From NCBI GenBank assembly GCA_934438135.1, contig CAKSBP010000015.1, forward strand, positions 1 through 64,000: a stretch of 64,000 nt of DNA. Reading direction: 5' to 3'. The notes beneath the pieces are model-generated. The model did no database searches and had not been told where the DNA came from. It saw nothing but the letters and a program-made list of their open reading frames with translations. A program made the translations under genes and the position numbers. This stretch comes from an uncultured Clostridium sp. (lineage in GTDB: Bacteria > Bacillota > Clostridia > Lachnospirales > Lachnospiraceae). Positions 51,029 to 60,797 of this stretch are shown here, piece by piece. Numbering within the stretch: position 1 is the first letter of the stretch; every line of letters starts with the position of its first letter.

Positions 51029-53320
51029 ATGAAGATTGGTATTGTAACGTTTAATAGTGCCCACAATTATGGGGCTGTTTTACAGGCATGGGCTCTGCAG
51101 GAATATTTGAAAGGAGAAGGACACGAACCTTCTATTATTAACTACAGAATTAATGATATTGACAAGCTGTATCGTATATATAAGCCTAGAAATCCTTATA
51201 GGAGCAAAAAGCTTAACAAAGCAGTTCATTGTGCACAGGACGTAAAAGCAAGATTCAGGGACAAAAATAAATATAAGAGATATCATGCGTTTGAACATTT
51301 TATTAATCATACGTTGAATACAACACAGCCGCCAGTTTATAACTTTGGACAGCTGTCAAAAAGAGAATTTGATTTTGATGCGATGATCGCAGGAAGTGAC
51401 CAGATTTGGAACGGAATCTTTACAAAAATGAATCCAGGTTATTTTTTAAACTTTGGACCAAAAAATGCAAAGAGAATTTCTTATGCAGCAAGTATTGGTA
51501 AAGATACCATTTCAGATGTGGAAGCATTACAGTTCCAGAAATTTATTAAAAATTTTGATTATATTTCAGTGCGTGAAGAAAAAGCGAAAGAACAGGTACA
51601 GCGTTTTATTGATGCAGATGTAGAGGTTGTAGTTGATCCCACTCTTCTGCTTCCAAGAGAAAAATACGATGAAATCAAAAAAGATCCAAAGATTAATCAG
51701 GAATATATTTATGTTCACAATGTTCATCTAGTAAAAGTAGATGAGCGTTTAAATGCTATGGCAGAAGAGTTATCAAAGAGAACGGGACTTCCAATTGTTC
51801 ATAACAGACCGGATTATTCCTTTACCAATGAATGTGGAAAATTCTTAGACGGTGGTCCAGAAGAATTTATTGGATGGATTGCAAATGCACGTTATGTTCT
51901 TGCAAATTCTTTTCATGCAACAGTATTCTCTATGATTTATCACAGAGAATTTATTACGATTCCACATTTCCAAAACCCGGATCGTATGAGATTTTTCTTA
52001 AATTCATTGGGAATTGGAAATCATCTGCTTGCATTACCAGAAGAGTTGCCAGAGGATCTTTCCGGACTTGCCATTGACTATGATGCAGTAGAAGAAAATA
52101 GAAGAAAATTAAGAGAGCGTTCCATTGCCTTCTTAAAACGTGCATTAGATGGAGAAAGTAAAAGCTTGAAAGAAAGAGAACGTACCACATATTTTGATTT
52201 TGCAGATCCGTATAAGTGCTATGGATGCCGTGCCTGTGAACAGGTCTGTCCAACCCATGCTATTGAGATGGAAGCAGACGCTCAGGGATTTATTTATCCA
52301 AAAATCATTGACAGTAAATGTATTTACTGTAATGACTGTAAGAAAGTCTGTATTTACGAACATCCATCTTTATTTCACAATGCAGAAGATAGTAGTGAAA
52401 TTAAAGTATTTGCGGCGTATAATGAAGACGAAGATACAAAAACAGGATGTGCAGCAGGTGGAGTATTTCCAGCACTTTGTGCACAGGCAGTTAAAGAAAA
52501 TGGAGCAGTTGCAGGTGTTTCCATGGACAATGAACAGAATGCAGTGTATACACTGGCAGATACCGAAGAAGGATGCAAAGCATTTCGTGATGTAAAATAT
52601 GTAGCAGCAGATAATGCGAAAATTAAACCGGAAGTCAAAAAGCTTCTGGAACAAGGAAAAATGGTTCTATATTCCGGTACACCTTGTGAAATTGCAGGCT
52701 TACGTTCTTATCTGCTAAAAGATTATGAGAATCTGGTTACAGTTGATGTAATGTGCAGTGGTATGGCGTCTCCAGCTGTTTATAAAGATTATATGAATAC
52801 TCTGGTAGAAAAATATCGCTCCAGAATTGAAAGTATTCAGTTTGATAATAAATTCCGTGGTAAAAAGAAAGGTTACTTTATTGTCACATTTGATACTGGT
52901 GAAATTCATTTAGAAGAAACCAGAAAAAACAGCTATATGAATAACTATAAAAATAAGAATCTTCAGAGAGCGGCATGTTATACTTGTGAATTCATGCAGG
53001 GAACGAGAAGTGTTTCAGACATTACGCTAGGCAGATTTAAAGGTGCTTCCGTATACTGCGAGGAAATGGATGATATGTATGGTACTTCCTTTGTTCAAGT
53101 GAATACAGAAAAAGGACTCGCATTTTTCCAGAAGGCAGAGAAAAATCTTGTAGTGAAAGAATGTGACACAGAAAATCTTCCAGGTTATTTTGAAAAATCT
53201 CCAATTAAGTTAACAATGACAAGAAGCAAGTTAATGGAGAAATATAAAGAGGAAGATGATGTCATGAAAGTACTGTATACCTTTAATACAACAAGGAAGC
53301 GCAGAAGAAAACGGAAATAA
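51029..53320 (+). CDS. Polysaccharide pyruvyl transferase / 4Fe-4S / FrhB fusion 1
   Basis: A 763-residue three-part protein. Residues 1-380 are a polysaccharide pyruvyl transferase with intact family motifs: FNSAHNYGAVLQAWAL, AGSDQIWN, SYAASIG, SVREEKA, VVDPTLLL and LANSFHATVFSM. Two [4Fe-4S] clusters follow, CYGCRACEQVCP from residue 397 and CIYCNDCKKVC from 431. The rest matches the coenzyme F420 hydrogenase/dehydrogenase beta subunit (FrhB), with FSGTPCEIAGLRSYL-type residues (YSGTPCE) and a Cys-containing ACYTCEF. The first domain may add pyruvyl ketals to wall sugar, and the second half may be a flavin or Fe-S redox partner. ATG 51029 has AGAGG upstream; ATG 51002 is less likely. Confidence 0.88.
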   Translation: MKIGIVTFNSAHNYGAVLQAWALQEYLKGEGHEPSIINYRINDIDKLYRIYKPRNPYRSKKLNKAVHCAQDVKARFRDKNKYKRYHAFEHFINHTLNTTQPPVYNFGQLSKREFDFDAMIAGSDQIWNGIFTKMNPGYFLNFGPKNAKRISYAASIGKDTISDVEALQFQKFIKNFDYISVREEKAKEQVQRFIDADVEVVVDPTLLLPREKYDEIKKDPKINQEYIYVHNVHLVKVDERLNAMAEELSKRTGLPIVHNRPDYSFTNECGKFLDGGPEEFIGWIANARYVLANSFHATVFSMIYHREFITIPHFQNPDRMRFFLNSLGIGNHLLALPEELPEDLSGLAIDYDAVEENRRKLRERSIAFLKRALDGESKSLKERERTTYFDFADPYKCYGCRACEQVCPTHAIEMEADAQGFIYPKIIDSKCIYCNDCKKVCIYEHPSLFHNAEDSSEIKVFAAYNEDEDTKTGCAAGGVFPALCAQAVKENGAVAGVSMDNEQNAVYTLADTEEGCKAFRDVKYVAADNAKIKPEVKKLLEQGKMVLYSGTPCEIAGLRSYLLKDYENLVTVDVMCSGMASPAVYKDYMNTLVEKYRSRIESIQFDNKFRGKKKGYFIVTFDTGEIHLEETRKNSYMNNYKNKNLQRAACYTCEFMQGTRSVSDITLGRFKGASVYCEEMDDMYGTSFVQVNTEKGLAFFQKAEKNLVVKECDTENLPGYFEKSPIKLTMTRSKLMEKYKEEDDVMKVLYTFNTTRKRRRKRK

Positions 53321-53349
53321 CTGCCCAGCGTGTAGAAAAGGAGAATAAT

Positions 53350-55491
53350 ATGAAAATTGGTGTGGTTACGAGTCTTAATCGTCAGAATATGACAGAATGC
53401 TTAGAGTTATGGGCTTTACAGAAAACACTCCAAAAACGGGGATGCTATGTAAAGATATTGGATGTACAGGATAAAATGATGAACGTACCAGCTCAGACAG
53501 AGCAGCAGAAAAAAGAATTCCATCATATGTTTCCAAACTATATTCAGATAACAAAGAAGCAGGAATTAAAAGCAGAAGAAGAGAATATTCATTCTTTTCT
53601 TTTGACAGGAGACTGCATCTGGAACGCAGGCAAAACAGGACTTGCAGGAAAGGCTCTTTTATTACATGGTGTGGAGAAAAAACACGCATTTGGAATAGGC
53701 GTGCAGGATACGAATCATACCTTTTTTGAAAAACTTTCTCTCAAAAAAGCGTTACAGGAGTTTACAGACATTACAGTGCATACGGAAAGTACACAGAAAT
53801 TTTTGAAGAGCACATACGATGTGGATTCAGAAATTATCTGTAGCAGTGCCCTTTTATTAAGAAGAAAAGAGTACAATGAAATAAAAATTCCGTGTGAATC
53901 CAGAGAAAACTTTATTATTGTAGATCAGAAAAATGATAAGAACCGTCTTTTAGTTGATATTGCAAATAAAGCTTCCAAGGAAACGGGTTATGCATTTTAT
54001 CGTATTCGAGGAGGTCAGGAGCTTTCCGCTACTATTTTTCAAAACTGGGCACAGAAGCCAGGAGAGCTCCTTGGTCTGTTTGAAAAAGCAAAATATGTTA
54101 TAACTGATAACCATGAAACTCTTTTATGGGCATTAATTTATCAGAGACCATTTTTATTTATAGATTCTAAGAACGAAAGCAAGCAGGAAAAAGAGATGTT
54201 AAAACGTCTGAAACTTTCTGCAAATTATATTACCAGCATGGATGCCTATAAGGGAATTGATAGTTTTAAACTGTTTAATGCCCATAATGTTCATAAAAGA
54301 CTGGAAAGAGAAAAGGGCTATGCATATCAGGTTCTTAACCGGATTACTGGTGTGAAGGAACCAGAAGAGGAATATGTAGATGCACCAACCGGCATTTTAA
54401 AGAAGGACTGCTGTGGCTGTTATTCCTGTCAGGAAGTATGCCCAGTGGATGCCATTACTATGAAACCGGACAAAGATGGATATTATTATCCGGTAGTAAA
54501 TAGAGACAAATGTATTGACTGCTCATTATGTAAGAAGAGCTGTATTATTCAGGAACCGAAACGTGTTGAATACAAAGAAAATTATCCAAAGGTAGTTGCT
54601 GCCTATAACAAAGATTTAGATACCAGACTTGGAAGTTCTTCCGGAGCCATTTTTCCAGCGTTGGCTAAGTATATTATAGAAAAAAAGCATGGTTATGTAG
54701 CAGGAGTCTGTTATGACGAGGATATGAATGTTGTATCCAGGATTGCAGATAACATGGAAGATGTGAAGAAATTTTATGGTTCTAAGTATGCGAAAAGTCA
54801 GTTAGACGGAAGTTACCGCAAAATTAAAGAATTATTGAAGGACGGAAATTATGTATTATTCTCAGGACTGCCTTGTGAATGTTCCGGTTTGCGTTCATTT
54901 TTGAAAAAAGACTATGAAAATTTATACATTTGTGAGATAATGTGTCATGCGGCACCATCTACAAAAGTATTTAAGAAATATGTGTCGTATCTCGAAAAGC
55001 GATTTAAGTCAAAGGTAACAAACGTTACTTTCCGACAGAAGAAAAAAGGGTGGTTACCACATCAGACCAGTCTCGTGGTTGAGTTTGCTGACAGGGAACC
55101 TCTACGGGTAGTAAACCGTACCAATAATTATTACAGAGTTTTTGCAAATGATTTAATTGCAAGAGAAAGCTGTACCAGCTGTCGTTTTACGTACCTTAAT
55201 AGAGCGGGGGATCTGACTATCGGCGATTTCTGGGGAGTACAGGACATCCATCCAGAAATCTATGATAATAAGGGGACGAGTTTTGTTTTAATTAATAACA
55301 GGCAGGGAATGGATATCTGGAACCAGGTAGAAGATAACTTCGAATGTATAGATTCTACATTGGAGAAAGCATTTAAGAAAAACCATTCTGAGCCGATTCA
55401 TTATCGGATAGATAGAGATGAACTTTTAAAACGAATGGAGACAGAACCAATCAACAAGTTACTGGAAGAGTTTAACGACCTAAAAAACTAA
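53350..55491 (+). CDS. Divergent pyruvyl-transferase-like / 4Fe-4S / FrhB fusion 2
   Basis: A 713-residue paralogue of the gene before it, with the same domain order. The N-terminal domain (residues 1-335) has lost most pyruvyl-transferase motifs: the GSDQIWN site reads GDCIWNAG, SYAASIG reads FGIGVQDT, DPTLLL reads SSALLL and ANSFHAT reads ITDNHET, where only the His is kept. The Fe-S part is intact (CCGCYSCQEVCP from 354 and CIDCSLCKKSC), as is FrhB (FSGLPCECSGLRSFL, CTSCRF, LTIGDFWG). It may be a structural or altered-specificity partner. An AAAAGGAG site precedes the ATG, and the stop abuts the permease gene. Confidence 0.86.
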   Translation: MKIGVVTSLNRQNMTECLELWALQKTLQKRGCYVKILDVQDKMMNVPAQTEQQKKEFHHMFPNYIQITKKQELKAEEENIHSFLLTGDCIWNAGKTGLAGKALLLHGVEKKHAFGIGVQDTNHTFFEKLSLKKALQEFTDITVHTESTQKFLKSTYDVDSEIICSSALLLRRKEYNEIKIPCESRENFIIVDQKNDKNRLLVDIANKASKETGYAFYRIRGGQELSATIFQNWAQKPGELLGLFEKAKYVITDNHETLLWALIYQRPFLFIDSKNESKQEKEMLKRLKLSANYITSMDAYKGIDSFKLFNAHNVHKRLEREKGYAYQVLNRITGVKEPEEEYVDAPTGILKKDCCGCYSCQEVCPVDAITMKPDKDGYYYPVVNRDKCIDCSLCKKSCIIQEPKRVEYKENYPKVVAAYNKDLDTRLGSSSGAIFPALAKYIIEKKHGYVAGVCYDEDMNVVSRIADNMEDVKKFYGSKYAKSQLDGSYRKIKELLKDGNYVLFSGLPCECSGLRSFLKKDYENLYICEIMCHAAPSTKVFKKYVSYLEKRFKSKVTNVTFRQKKKGWLPHQTSLVVEFADREPLRVVNRTNNYYRVFANDLIARESCTSCRFTYLNRAGDLTIGDFWGVQDIHPEIYDNKGTSFVLINNRQGMDIWNQVEDNFECIDSTLEKAFKKNHSEPIHYRIDRDELLKRMETEPINKLLEEFNDLKN

Positions 55492-55503
55492 ATGGAGAGA
55501 GCT

Positions 55504-56283
55504 ATGAAAAAGTATATTGAAAATTTTTTGAAGTACAGGCATTTATTAGGCGAACTCGTAAAAAAGGACATTAAACTAAAGTATAGACGTTCCTATCTCG
55601 GAATGGTATGGACTCTGATTGAACCTTTACTTACGATGATTGTATTAAGTACCGTATTTAGCAGTTTTTATGGAAGAGACGATAAAACATTCCCGGTATT
55701 TGTTTTATCAGGAAGGCTTTTATATGCATACTTTGCCAATAGTACAAAAGCATGCATGCGTTCCATTCGAAGTCATAGTGGTATGATTAAAAAAGTTTAT
55801 GTGCCGAAGTATATGTACCCGTTATCCAGCGTGTGTTCAAACTTCATTACTTTTTTAATCTCATTAGTTGTTTTAGTTGGTGTAAGCATTGTGCTTAAAG
55901 TAAAACCTACTATTTATATTGTTCAGGCAATTATTCCATTGATTTTATTATTTACCATGGCTCTTGGTGTAGGAATGATTTTAGCCACGATGTCAGTATT
56001 TTTCCGTGACTTAGAATATCTATGGTCAGTAGCACTGATGATTATTATGTATACATCTGCTATTTTCTATGATCCACAGAGAATTATTCAGAACGGAAAA
56101 GGATGGATTTTAAATATCAATCCACTGTACTCTCTGATTGTAAATTTCCGAAATGCAGTATATTATGGACAGCCAATGGATCATGCCGCATTCTGTTATA
56201 CATTAATATTCAGCATGGGAACTTTAATCATGGGAATCTATTTATTTTACAAGAGACAGGATAAATTTATCCTTTATGTATAA
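55504..56283 (+). CDS. tagG: Wall-polymer ABC exporter permease (TagG/Wzm-like)
   Basis: A 259-residue ABC-2 permease that moves lipid-linked wall polymers outward. It has the typical amphipathic start (HLLGELVKKDIKLKYRRSYLGMVWTLIEPLLTMIV) and six membrane helices. I start at 55504 because GGAGAG lies 5 bases upstream and MKKYIENFL reads like family starts; ATG 55492 is possible. Position next to the TagH-like ATPase and the polymer-synthesis genes supports the assignment. The symbol is by family; the substrate may be a teichoic-acid-like or rhamnose polymer rather than classic teichoic acid. Confidence 0.9.
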   Translation: MKKYIENFLKYRHLLGELVKKDIKLKYRRSYLGMVWTLIEPLLTMIVLSTVFSSFYGRDDKTFPVFVLSGRLLYAYFANSTKACMRSIRSHSGMIKKVYVPKYMYPLSSVCSNFITFLISLVVLVGVSIVLKVKPTIYIVQAIIPLILLFTMALGVGMILATMSVFFRDLEYLWSVALMIIMYTSAIFYDPQRIIQNGKGWILNINPLYSLIVNFRNAVYYGQPMDHAAFCYTLIFSMGTLIMGIYLFYKRQDKFILYV

Positions 56284-56304
56284 AAGAGAAGTTGGAGGTG
56301 CATT

Positions 56305-57042
56305 GTGGGTAATGTAGTTGTAAATGTAAAAGATGTTACGATGCGTTATAATATTAGTTCTCAGAAAGTAGACAATCTGAAAGAATATTTTATCAAATTC
56401 GTAAAAAAAGAAATTATGTACAATGAGTTCCTGGCTTTAAACGATGTCAGCTTTCAGGTAAAAAAAGGCGAGCGTCTTGGAATTCTTGGACTGAATGGTG
56501 CTGGAAAAAGTACACTTTTAAAAGTAATTGCAGGTGTTCAGAAGCCGTCAGAAGGTTCTGTAACTGTAAGGGGAAGGATTGTTCCTCTGCTGGAGTTAGG
56601 AGCTGGATTTGATAAAGAATACACAGGAGCAGAGAATATCTATCTTTATGGAACCGTATTAGGATATTCCAAGGAGTTTATCCGTCAGAAATACGATGAG
56701 ATTGTAGAGTTTTCTGAACTGGGGAGTTTTATCAATGTTCCTGTTAAGAATTATTCTTCTGGTATGAAATCACGTCTTGGTTTCGCCATCGCAACCGTAG
56801 TACAGCCAGATGTACTCATCCTTGATGAAGTACTCGCCGTAGGAGATGCCAAGTTCCGTAAAAAATGCGAAGCAAAAATTCAGACTATGTTCGACAGTGG
56901 CGTAACCGTATTGTTTGTATCTCATTCCCTTCCACAGGTGAAACGAATCTGTAATAAAGGAATCATTCTAGAACATGGCAGGCTAATCGCTCAAGGCGAC
57001 ATAGAAGAAATATCTAAAATCTATGAAGCGAAAACAAAATAA
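56305..57042 (+). CDS. tagH: Wall-polymer ABC exporter ATPase (TagH/Wzt-like)
   Basis: The ATPase partner of the TagG-like permease, 245 residues. It begins VVNVKDVTMRYNISSQKVDNLKEYF, where the insert before Walker A is typical of this subfamily. Walker A is GLNGAGKST, the signature YSSGMKSRLGFA, Walker B VLILDEVLAVGDA (the hallmark of polysaccharide exporters) and the switch VSHS. It lacks the C-terminal carbohydrate-binding domain of O-antigen Wzt and the extension of Bacillus TagH. The start is GTG with GGAGG 6 bases upstream. The long stem-loop at 57109-57152 closes the operon. Confidence 0.92.
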   Translation: MGNVVVNVKDVTMRYNISSQKVDNLKEYFIKFVKKEIMYNEFLALNDVSFQVKKGERLGILGLNGAGKSTLLKVIAGVQKPSEGSVTVRGRIVPLLELGAGFDKEYTGAENIYLYGTVLGYSKEFIRQKYDEIVEFSELGSFINVPVKNYSSGMKSRLGFAIATVVQPDVLILDEVLAVGDAKFRKKCEAKIQTMFDSGVTVLFVSHSLPQVKRICNKGIILEHGRLIAQGDIEEISKIYEAKTK

Positions 57043-57108
57043 AAATCAAAGGGGGAAGGCTGCCAACAAAGACAGTCTTTCTATATAATATAAAGGGAAA
57101 CGTTAATA

Positions 57109-57156
57109 GAGGCGTGCAGCCGGAATGAATTTTCATTTCGGCTGCACGCCTCTTTC
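57109..57156. terminator. Bidirectional terminator between tagH and the Ig-like protein
   Basis: A 21-pair stem (GAGGCGTGCAGCCG plus AT-rich pairs, one wobble) with a TTTT loop, followed on the plus strand by TTTCT. Being between convergent genes it can serve both. Confidence 0.85.
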
Positions 57157-57174
57157 TAACCATGAAGTTATTGA

Positions 57175-59673
57175 TTAAGCCACAATAGCCGATACCGCTG
57201 TATTCAGCATTTTCTGGTTATTCACATCAATAATAGAATTATCATTACCCGGTTTCAAAACAATCGTACTGCCAGCTGTCAGGCTGTTTTCAAATGTAAT
57301 TGTAATCGTGTTTCCATTAATAATAGAAGATTTAATTGGAAGCTCCGTATTATTTACAGTAGCAGTATAGCTAATCTTACTAGATGTACTTAACGCTGTT
57401 CCAAAAGAAAGAACGAATGTTTTGGTGGAAGAGTAAGCGTTTTTGCTGATTACAGATAATGTCTTATTATTGCTTAACGTAATCATATTCTGATATTTTT
57501 TCATCGTAGTATACGAACCCTTGTATCCTTTGATGCCGGAAATAGTAACCTGATAAGGAACATCCGATTCAATATTATTTGGATTTATCTGAAGTTTTAC
57601 AATAGATGGACAGTTATAATTATTTGCTAATAAAGAAGCAGATAAGATGGTAAGTCCTGAAATATTGTAATTTGATTTATCCAATGCAGTTGTCGTATCC
57701 AGCATATTTGGAAAGGTTACATAAATGTATTCATTATTTGCTCCACCAATCTGAATGCCAGATGGCTGAGGAAGTGCTTCACTGGTACTAACAGCTGATT
57801 TAGTTACCGTAACACTGACAGCAGCATTTTCATTATAATAACAATCCGTAACGAATTTTGCAGGAATTGTAAAAGTATAATCTGCAAGTTCTTTAAAAGT
57901 ATTGCTAAATGTAATAGTTACTGTCTTTCCATTTGCAGAAGCAGTATAAGCATATGGAGTGGAAGCACTGATAACACCATCTAAATTACTGGAAGCATTT
58001 AATTGTCCAGATACAGAAGAAAGAGTAACAGGACAGTTATAAGTCAGTGTCAGAACAGATTTTCTGTTGCTGGAAACATCCTCTGCAAGACTGCTTTCTG
58101 TAATTGTAGGAAAAACTGCAGGTGCACCAAATGCAACTATCTGTTGTACACTTGTTGTAGTAGTATCTGTATTATATGTGCTGTAGTTATTTAAAGTAAC
58201 GGTTACATTTCCTTTCATGCTTAATAAACTAGAATCTGTCATATGATAAATGATTTCTTTTTTATTTGCAGGGTTTACAATTCCTGTAATGACAGAACTG
58301 TTTACAATGGCATATCCAGGAACTTTCATTGTTTTATTGAAGACAGCAACTAAGCTGTTTCCATTTCGATACATATTAGAAAGGGATGCCTGTGTCTGTG
58401 TTGTTGTGTTGGTATATACCTGAATTGTAAGTGGATAAGGATTGGTTGTATTGTTTGCCAAATCTACAATTCCGTACAATGTAATCTGAATGGAAATATT
58501 CTGATCGATTGTAGGAAGAGAGGAAAGGTCAAGCAGAATGGATTTCTTATCCTCAGAAAGAGTGTAATTGCTCATTGTTGTAAATAAAGCAGGATTCATC
58601 AGACTCTTTCCATCGCTTCGTTTTGGGTTTGTAATTCTTAAGTTCTTGATAGAAACAGGTTCACTGAAGTTCATAGAAACAACCATTCCACTGTCATCTA
58701 CCGTACAGCCTAAATAAGTAGGCTTTTCTGTATCCTTCAGAACTTTGATTTCCGAATAAGAAGTTAATGGATAACCAGATTCGGATGCAATAGAAGCGGA
58801 GAGGCTTATCAGATATGAACCGTCAAATACACCAGTATTATGAATGGTTAATGTGGTTTTATCTTCAGAAAGGTTTCCTGTTAAAGTGCCTAAAGCGCTG
58901 GAACCGGAATTTGCAGTAATACCGATATTAGAACTTAAGCTTCCATCTGCATTAATTAGAGTGGAACCATTCATTGGATGATTAAATACTATTTTTAAAT
59001 CCATGCTGTCAGCCAGAGAACAGTCAGAAATTTGGATAATGGGTTTCTTTATGTAAATGTTTATTGTCTGTTTTACTGGATTGGAAGGAGCTTTTGCTTT
59101 TGTAGCAGTAGCACCAGCACAGACAGTAAGTGTGGTCATACCAGTTTTTAATGGAGTGAAGAGTCCTGTTTTTCCATCAACAGTAGCTTTTGTGGTGTCG
59201 CCTACATAATAACGGATGACATCAGTAGAAGCACTTTTAGTAGAACTACTGACACGTCTGCTTCCGAAGTCATATGTATTTCCCAATTCAATGATCTGGG
59301 CATTTAAATCTTCATCGATTTTTGCATTGGTAAAATAGATTGCTTTTGCAGGAACCTTAACGGTTATTTTACAGGTAAGCTTTTTTGTAATATTGCCATG
59401 CTTTATAGTACAGGAAATAGTTGCGGTTCCTTTTTTCTGCGCTGTTACAACACCCTTTGAGGAAACTGTTGCAATAGAATTATTGGAACTTTTCCATGTA
59501 GTTTGGTAAGGGGATGGGGCAGTGGCCTTTAGAGTAAATTTTTTTCCTACACCGCTTATGGTTTTTGTAGAAGTGTTAAGTTTGTAAGATATAATTGCTG
59601 CATGGGTATCAGATACTGGAATAGTCAGTACAAAAACAAGCAGCAGAACCATAACAGCTCTTAGTTTTTTCAT
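57175..59673 (-). CDS. Exported Big_2/Ig-like protein
   Basis: An 832-residue secreted protein. The signal peptide is clear (MKKLRAVMVLLLVFVLTIP, cleavage near THA). A Big_2 domain at about residues 28-110 (WKSSNNSIATVSSKGVVTAQKKGTATISC) is followed by a second Ig-like part (about 112-210) and by several Ig-like or fibronectin-like segments with FSEPVSIKNL and FNKTMKV-type SbsA/Ig-like patterns. No LPXTG, SLH or wall-binding motif is evident. It does not share the Ser/Glu/Ala/Pro/Thr tract of the 948-residue protein. AAAGGAGG precedes the start. It is likely a surface or adhesion component. Confidence 0.83.
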   Translation of the reverse strand: MKKLRAVMVLLLVFVLTIPVSDTHAAIISYKLNTSTKTISGVGKKFTLKATAPSPYQTTWKSSNNSIATVSSKGVVTAQKKGTATISCTIKHGNITKKLTCKITVKVPAKAIYFTNAKIDEDLNAQIIELGNTYDFGSRRVSSSTKSASTDVIRYYVGDTTKATVDGKTGLFTPLKTGMTTLTVCAGATATKAKAPSNPVKQTINIYIKKPIIQISDCSLADSMDLKIVFNHPMNGSTLINADGSLSSNIGITANSGSSALGTLTGNLSEDKTTLTIHNTGVFDGSYLISLSASIASESGYPLTSYSEIKVLKDTEKPTYLGCTVDDSGMVVSMNFSEPVSIKNLRITNPKRSDGKSLMNPALFTTMSNYTLSEDKKSILLDLSSLPTIDQNISIQITLYGIVDLANNTTNPYPLTIQVYTNTTTQTQASLSNMYRNGNSLVAVFNKTMKVPGYAIVNSSVITGIVNPANKKEIIYHMTDSSLLSMKGNVTVTLNNYSTYNTDTTTTSVQQIVAFGAPAVFPTITESSLAEDVSSNRKSVLTLTYNCPVTLSSVSGQLNASSNLDGVISASTPYAYTASANGKTVTITFSNTFKELADYTFTIPAKFVTDCYYNENAAVSVTVTKSAVSTSEALPQPSGIQIGGANNEYIYVTFPNMLDTTTALDKSNYNISGLTILSASLLANNYNCPSIVKLQINPNNIESDVPYQVTISGIKGYKGSYTTMKKYQNMITLSNNKTLSVISKNAYSSTKTFVLSFGTALSTSSKISYTATVNNTELPIKSSIINGNTITITFENSLTAGSTIVLKPGNDNSIIDVNNQKMLNTAVSAIVA

Positions 59674-59710
59674 AATAAATCCTCCTTTAATTATTCTATT
59701 TGTAACCTAT

Positions 59711-59738
59711 ATTGTAGCATAATATTTTACGGTGTCAA
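59711..59738 (-). promoter_or_regulatory. Promoter of the Ig-like protein gene
   Basis: On the minus strand a perfect TTGACA, a 16-base spacer and TACAAT, about 40 bases before the start codon. Confidence 0.75.
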
Positions 59739-59792
59739 AGTTATATTCAATACATTAGTGTAATTATCATGTTATTTGTGATAAAACTCATA

Positions 59793-59821
59793 TTGAAGAT
59801 TCTTAATCCAATGATTATAAT
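59793..59821 (+). promoter_or_regulatory. Promoter of the esterase gene
   Basis: TTGAAG at 59793-59798, a 17-base spacer and a perfect TATAAT at 59816-59821, about 75 bases before the start. Confidence 0.65.
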
Positions 59822-59896
59822 AATAATGGGAGGACATATACAAGGACTGAAATCTATTTTACCTGAGACTGAAAAAAGAGAAAAGGGGATGCTGAA

Positions 59897-60784
59897 ATGA
59901 CAGATAAAGAAGTATTAAAGCAAAAAGCGGCACCAGTAATACAGCTTCTGAATGCTTGTCCTTATGGTGAACCAATTCCATCTGATTGGAAAGCACCAGA
60001 GGAGTTTAACTTTGAAAAATTTTCCGTACATAATATACCAATAGAACACCTTAGTTCGAAAGAAAATCCGAATGGAAAAACGGTTTTTCAAATTCACGGC
60101 GGGGGTTTTTTATATCCATATTTAGATGCTTATAGAGAGGTCGCATGCAGCTATTCAAAAGCAGCAGGAGGGGCAGATGTATACAGTTTAGACTATCGTG
60201 TAGCACCAAAGGATAAATATCCGGCAGCATTAGATGATTGTGTGGCGGTATATCAATGGCTTCTAGAGCATAAGACTGAAGCGAATGATTTGATTATCGT
60301 TGGAGATTCAGCAGGAGGAAATTTAGTACTTGCATTAACACTTAAGATTAAGGATATGGGAATCCCTTTACCAAAGGCCGTCATTGCACTTTCGCCTTGG
60401 GCATGTCTGGATTCGGAGTACGGTACAAAGAAAACACAATGTGATAGCGATATTATTCTTGGAACGACAGGAGTAAAAATTGGAAAAGTCGTTTTTGATA
60501 CAGATTTTTATATTGATAAAGAAGATTATAAGAAACCATATGTTTCACCAGTGTATGGAAACTATGAAGGGTTTCCGGATTTACTGCTGCAGGCAGGAGG
60601 CGTGGAACTATTATTAGGTGATGTACAGGGGGTAGCAAAAGCTGCCAGGGAAGCAGGAGTAAACTGCCAGTTTACAGTTTATGAAGGAATGTCACATGAT
60701 TTTCAGTTATTTCTATCTGACATTGAAGAATCACAACAGGCATGGAAAGAACTTTCGGAATTTATGGTAAAAGAATTTAAGTAA
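59897..60784 (+). CDS. Alpha/beta hydrolase of the hormone-sensitive-lipase (HSL) family
   Basis: A 295-residue cytoplasmic esterase. The HSL oxyanion-hole motif HGGG is at residues 67-70, the nucleophile elbow GDSAGG at 136-141 (Ser138), SLDYRVAPKDKYPAALDD lies between, and the catalytic His is in GMSHDF. The acidic residue is probably Glu or Asp in GGVELLLGD. Substrate is likely a short-chain ester, but it is not determined. AGGGGA sits about 10 bases before the ATG. It converges on a TetR-type gene, and the terminator lies between them, so the regulator may or may not act on it. Confidence 0.9.
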   Translation: MTDKEVLKQKAAPVIQLLNACPYGEPIPSDWKAPEEFNFEKFSVHNIPIEHLSSKENPNGKTVFQIHGGGFLYPYLDAYREVACSYSKAAGGADVYSLDYRVAPKDKYPAALDDCVAVYQWLLEHKTEANDLIIVGDSAGGNLVLALTLKIKDMGIPLPKAVIALSPWACLDSEYGTKKTQCDSDIILGTTGVKIGKVVFDTDFYIDKEDYKKPYVSPVYGNYEGFPDLLLQAGGVELLLGDVQGVAKAAREAGVNCQFTVYEGMSHDFQLFLSDIEESQQAWKELSEFMVKEFK

Positions 60785-60797
60785 TAGAATGGAAAAG

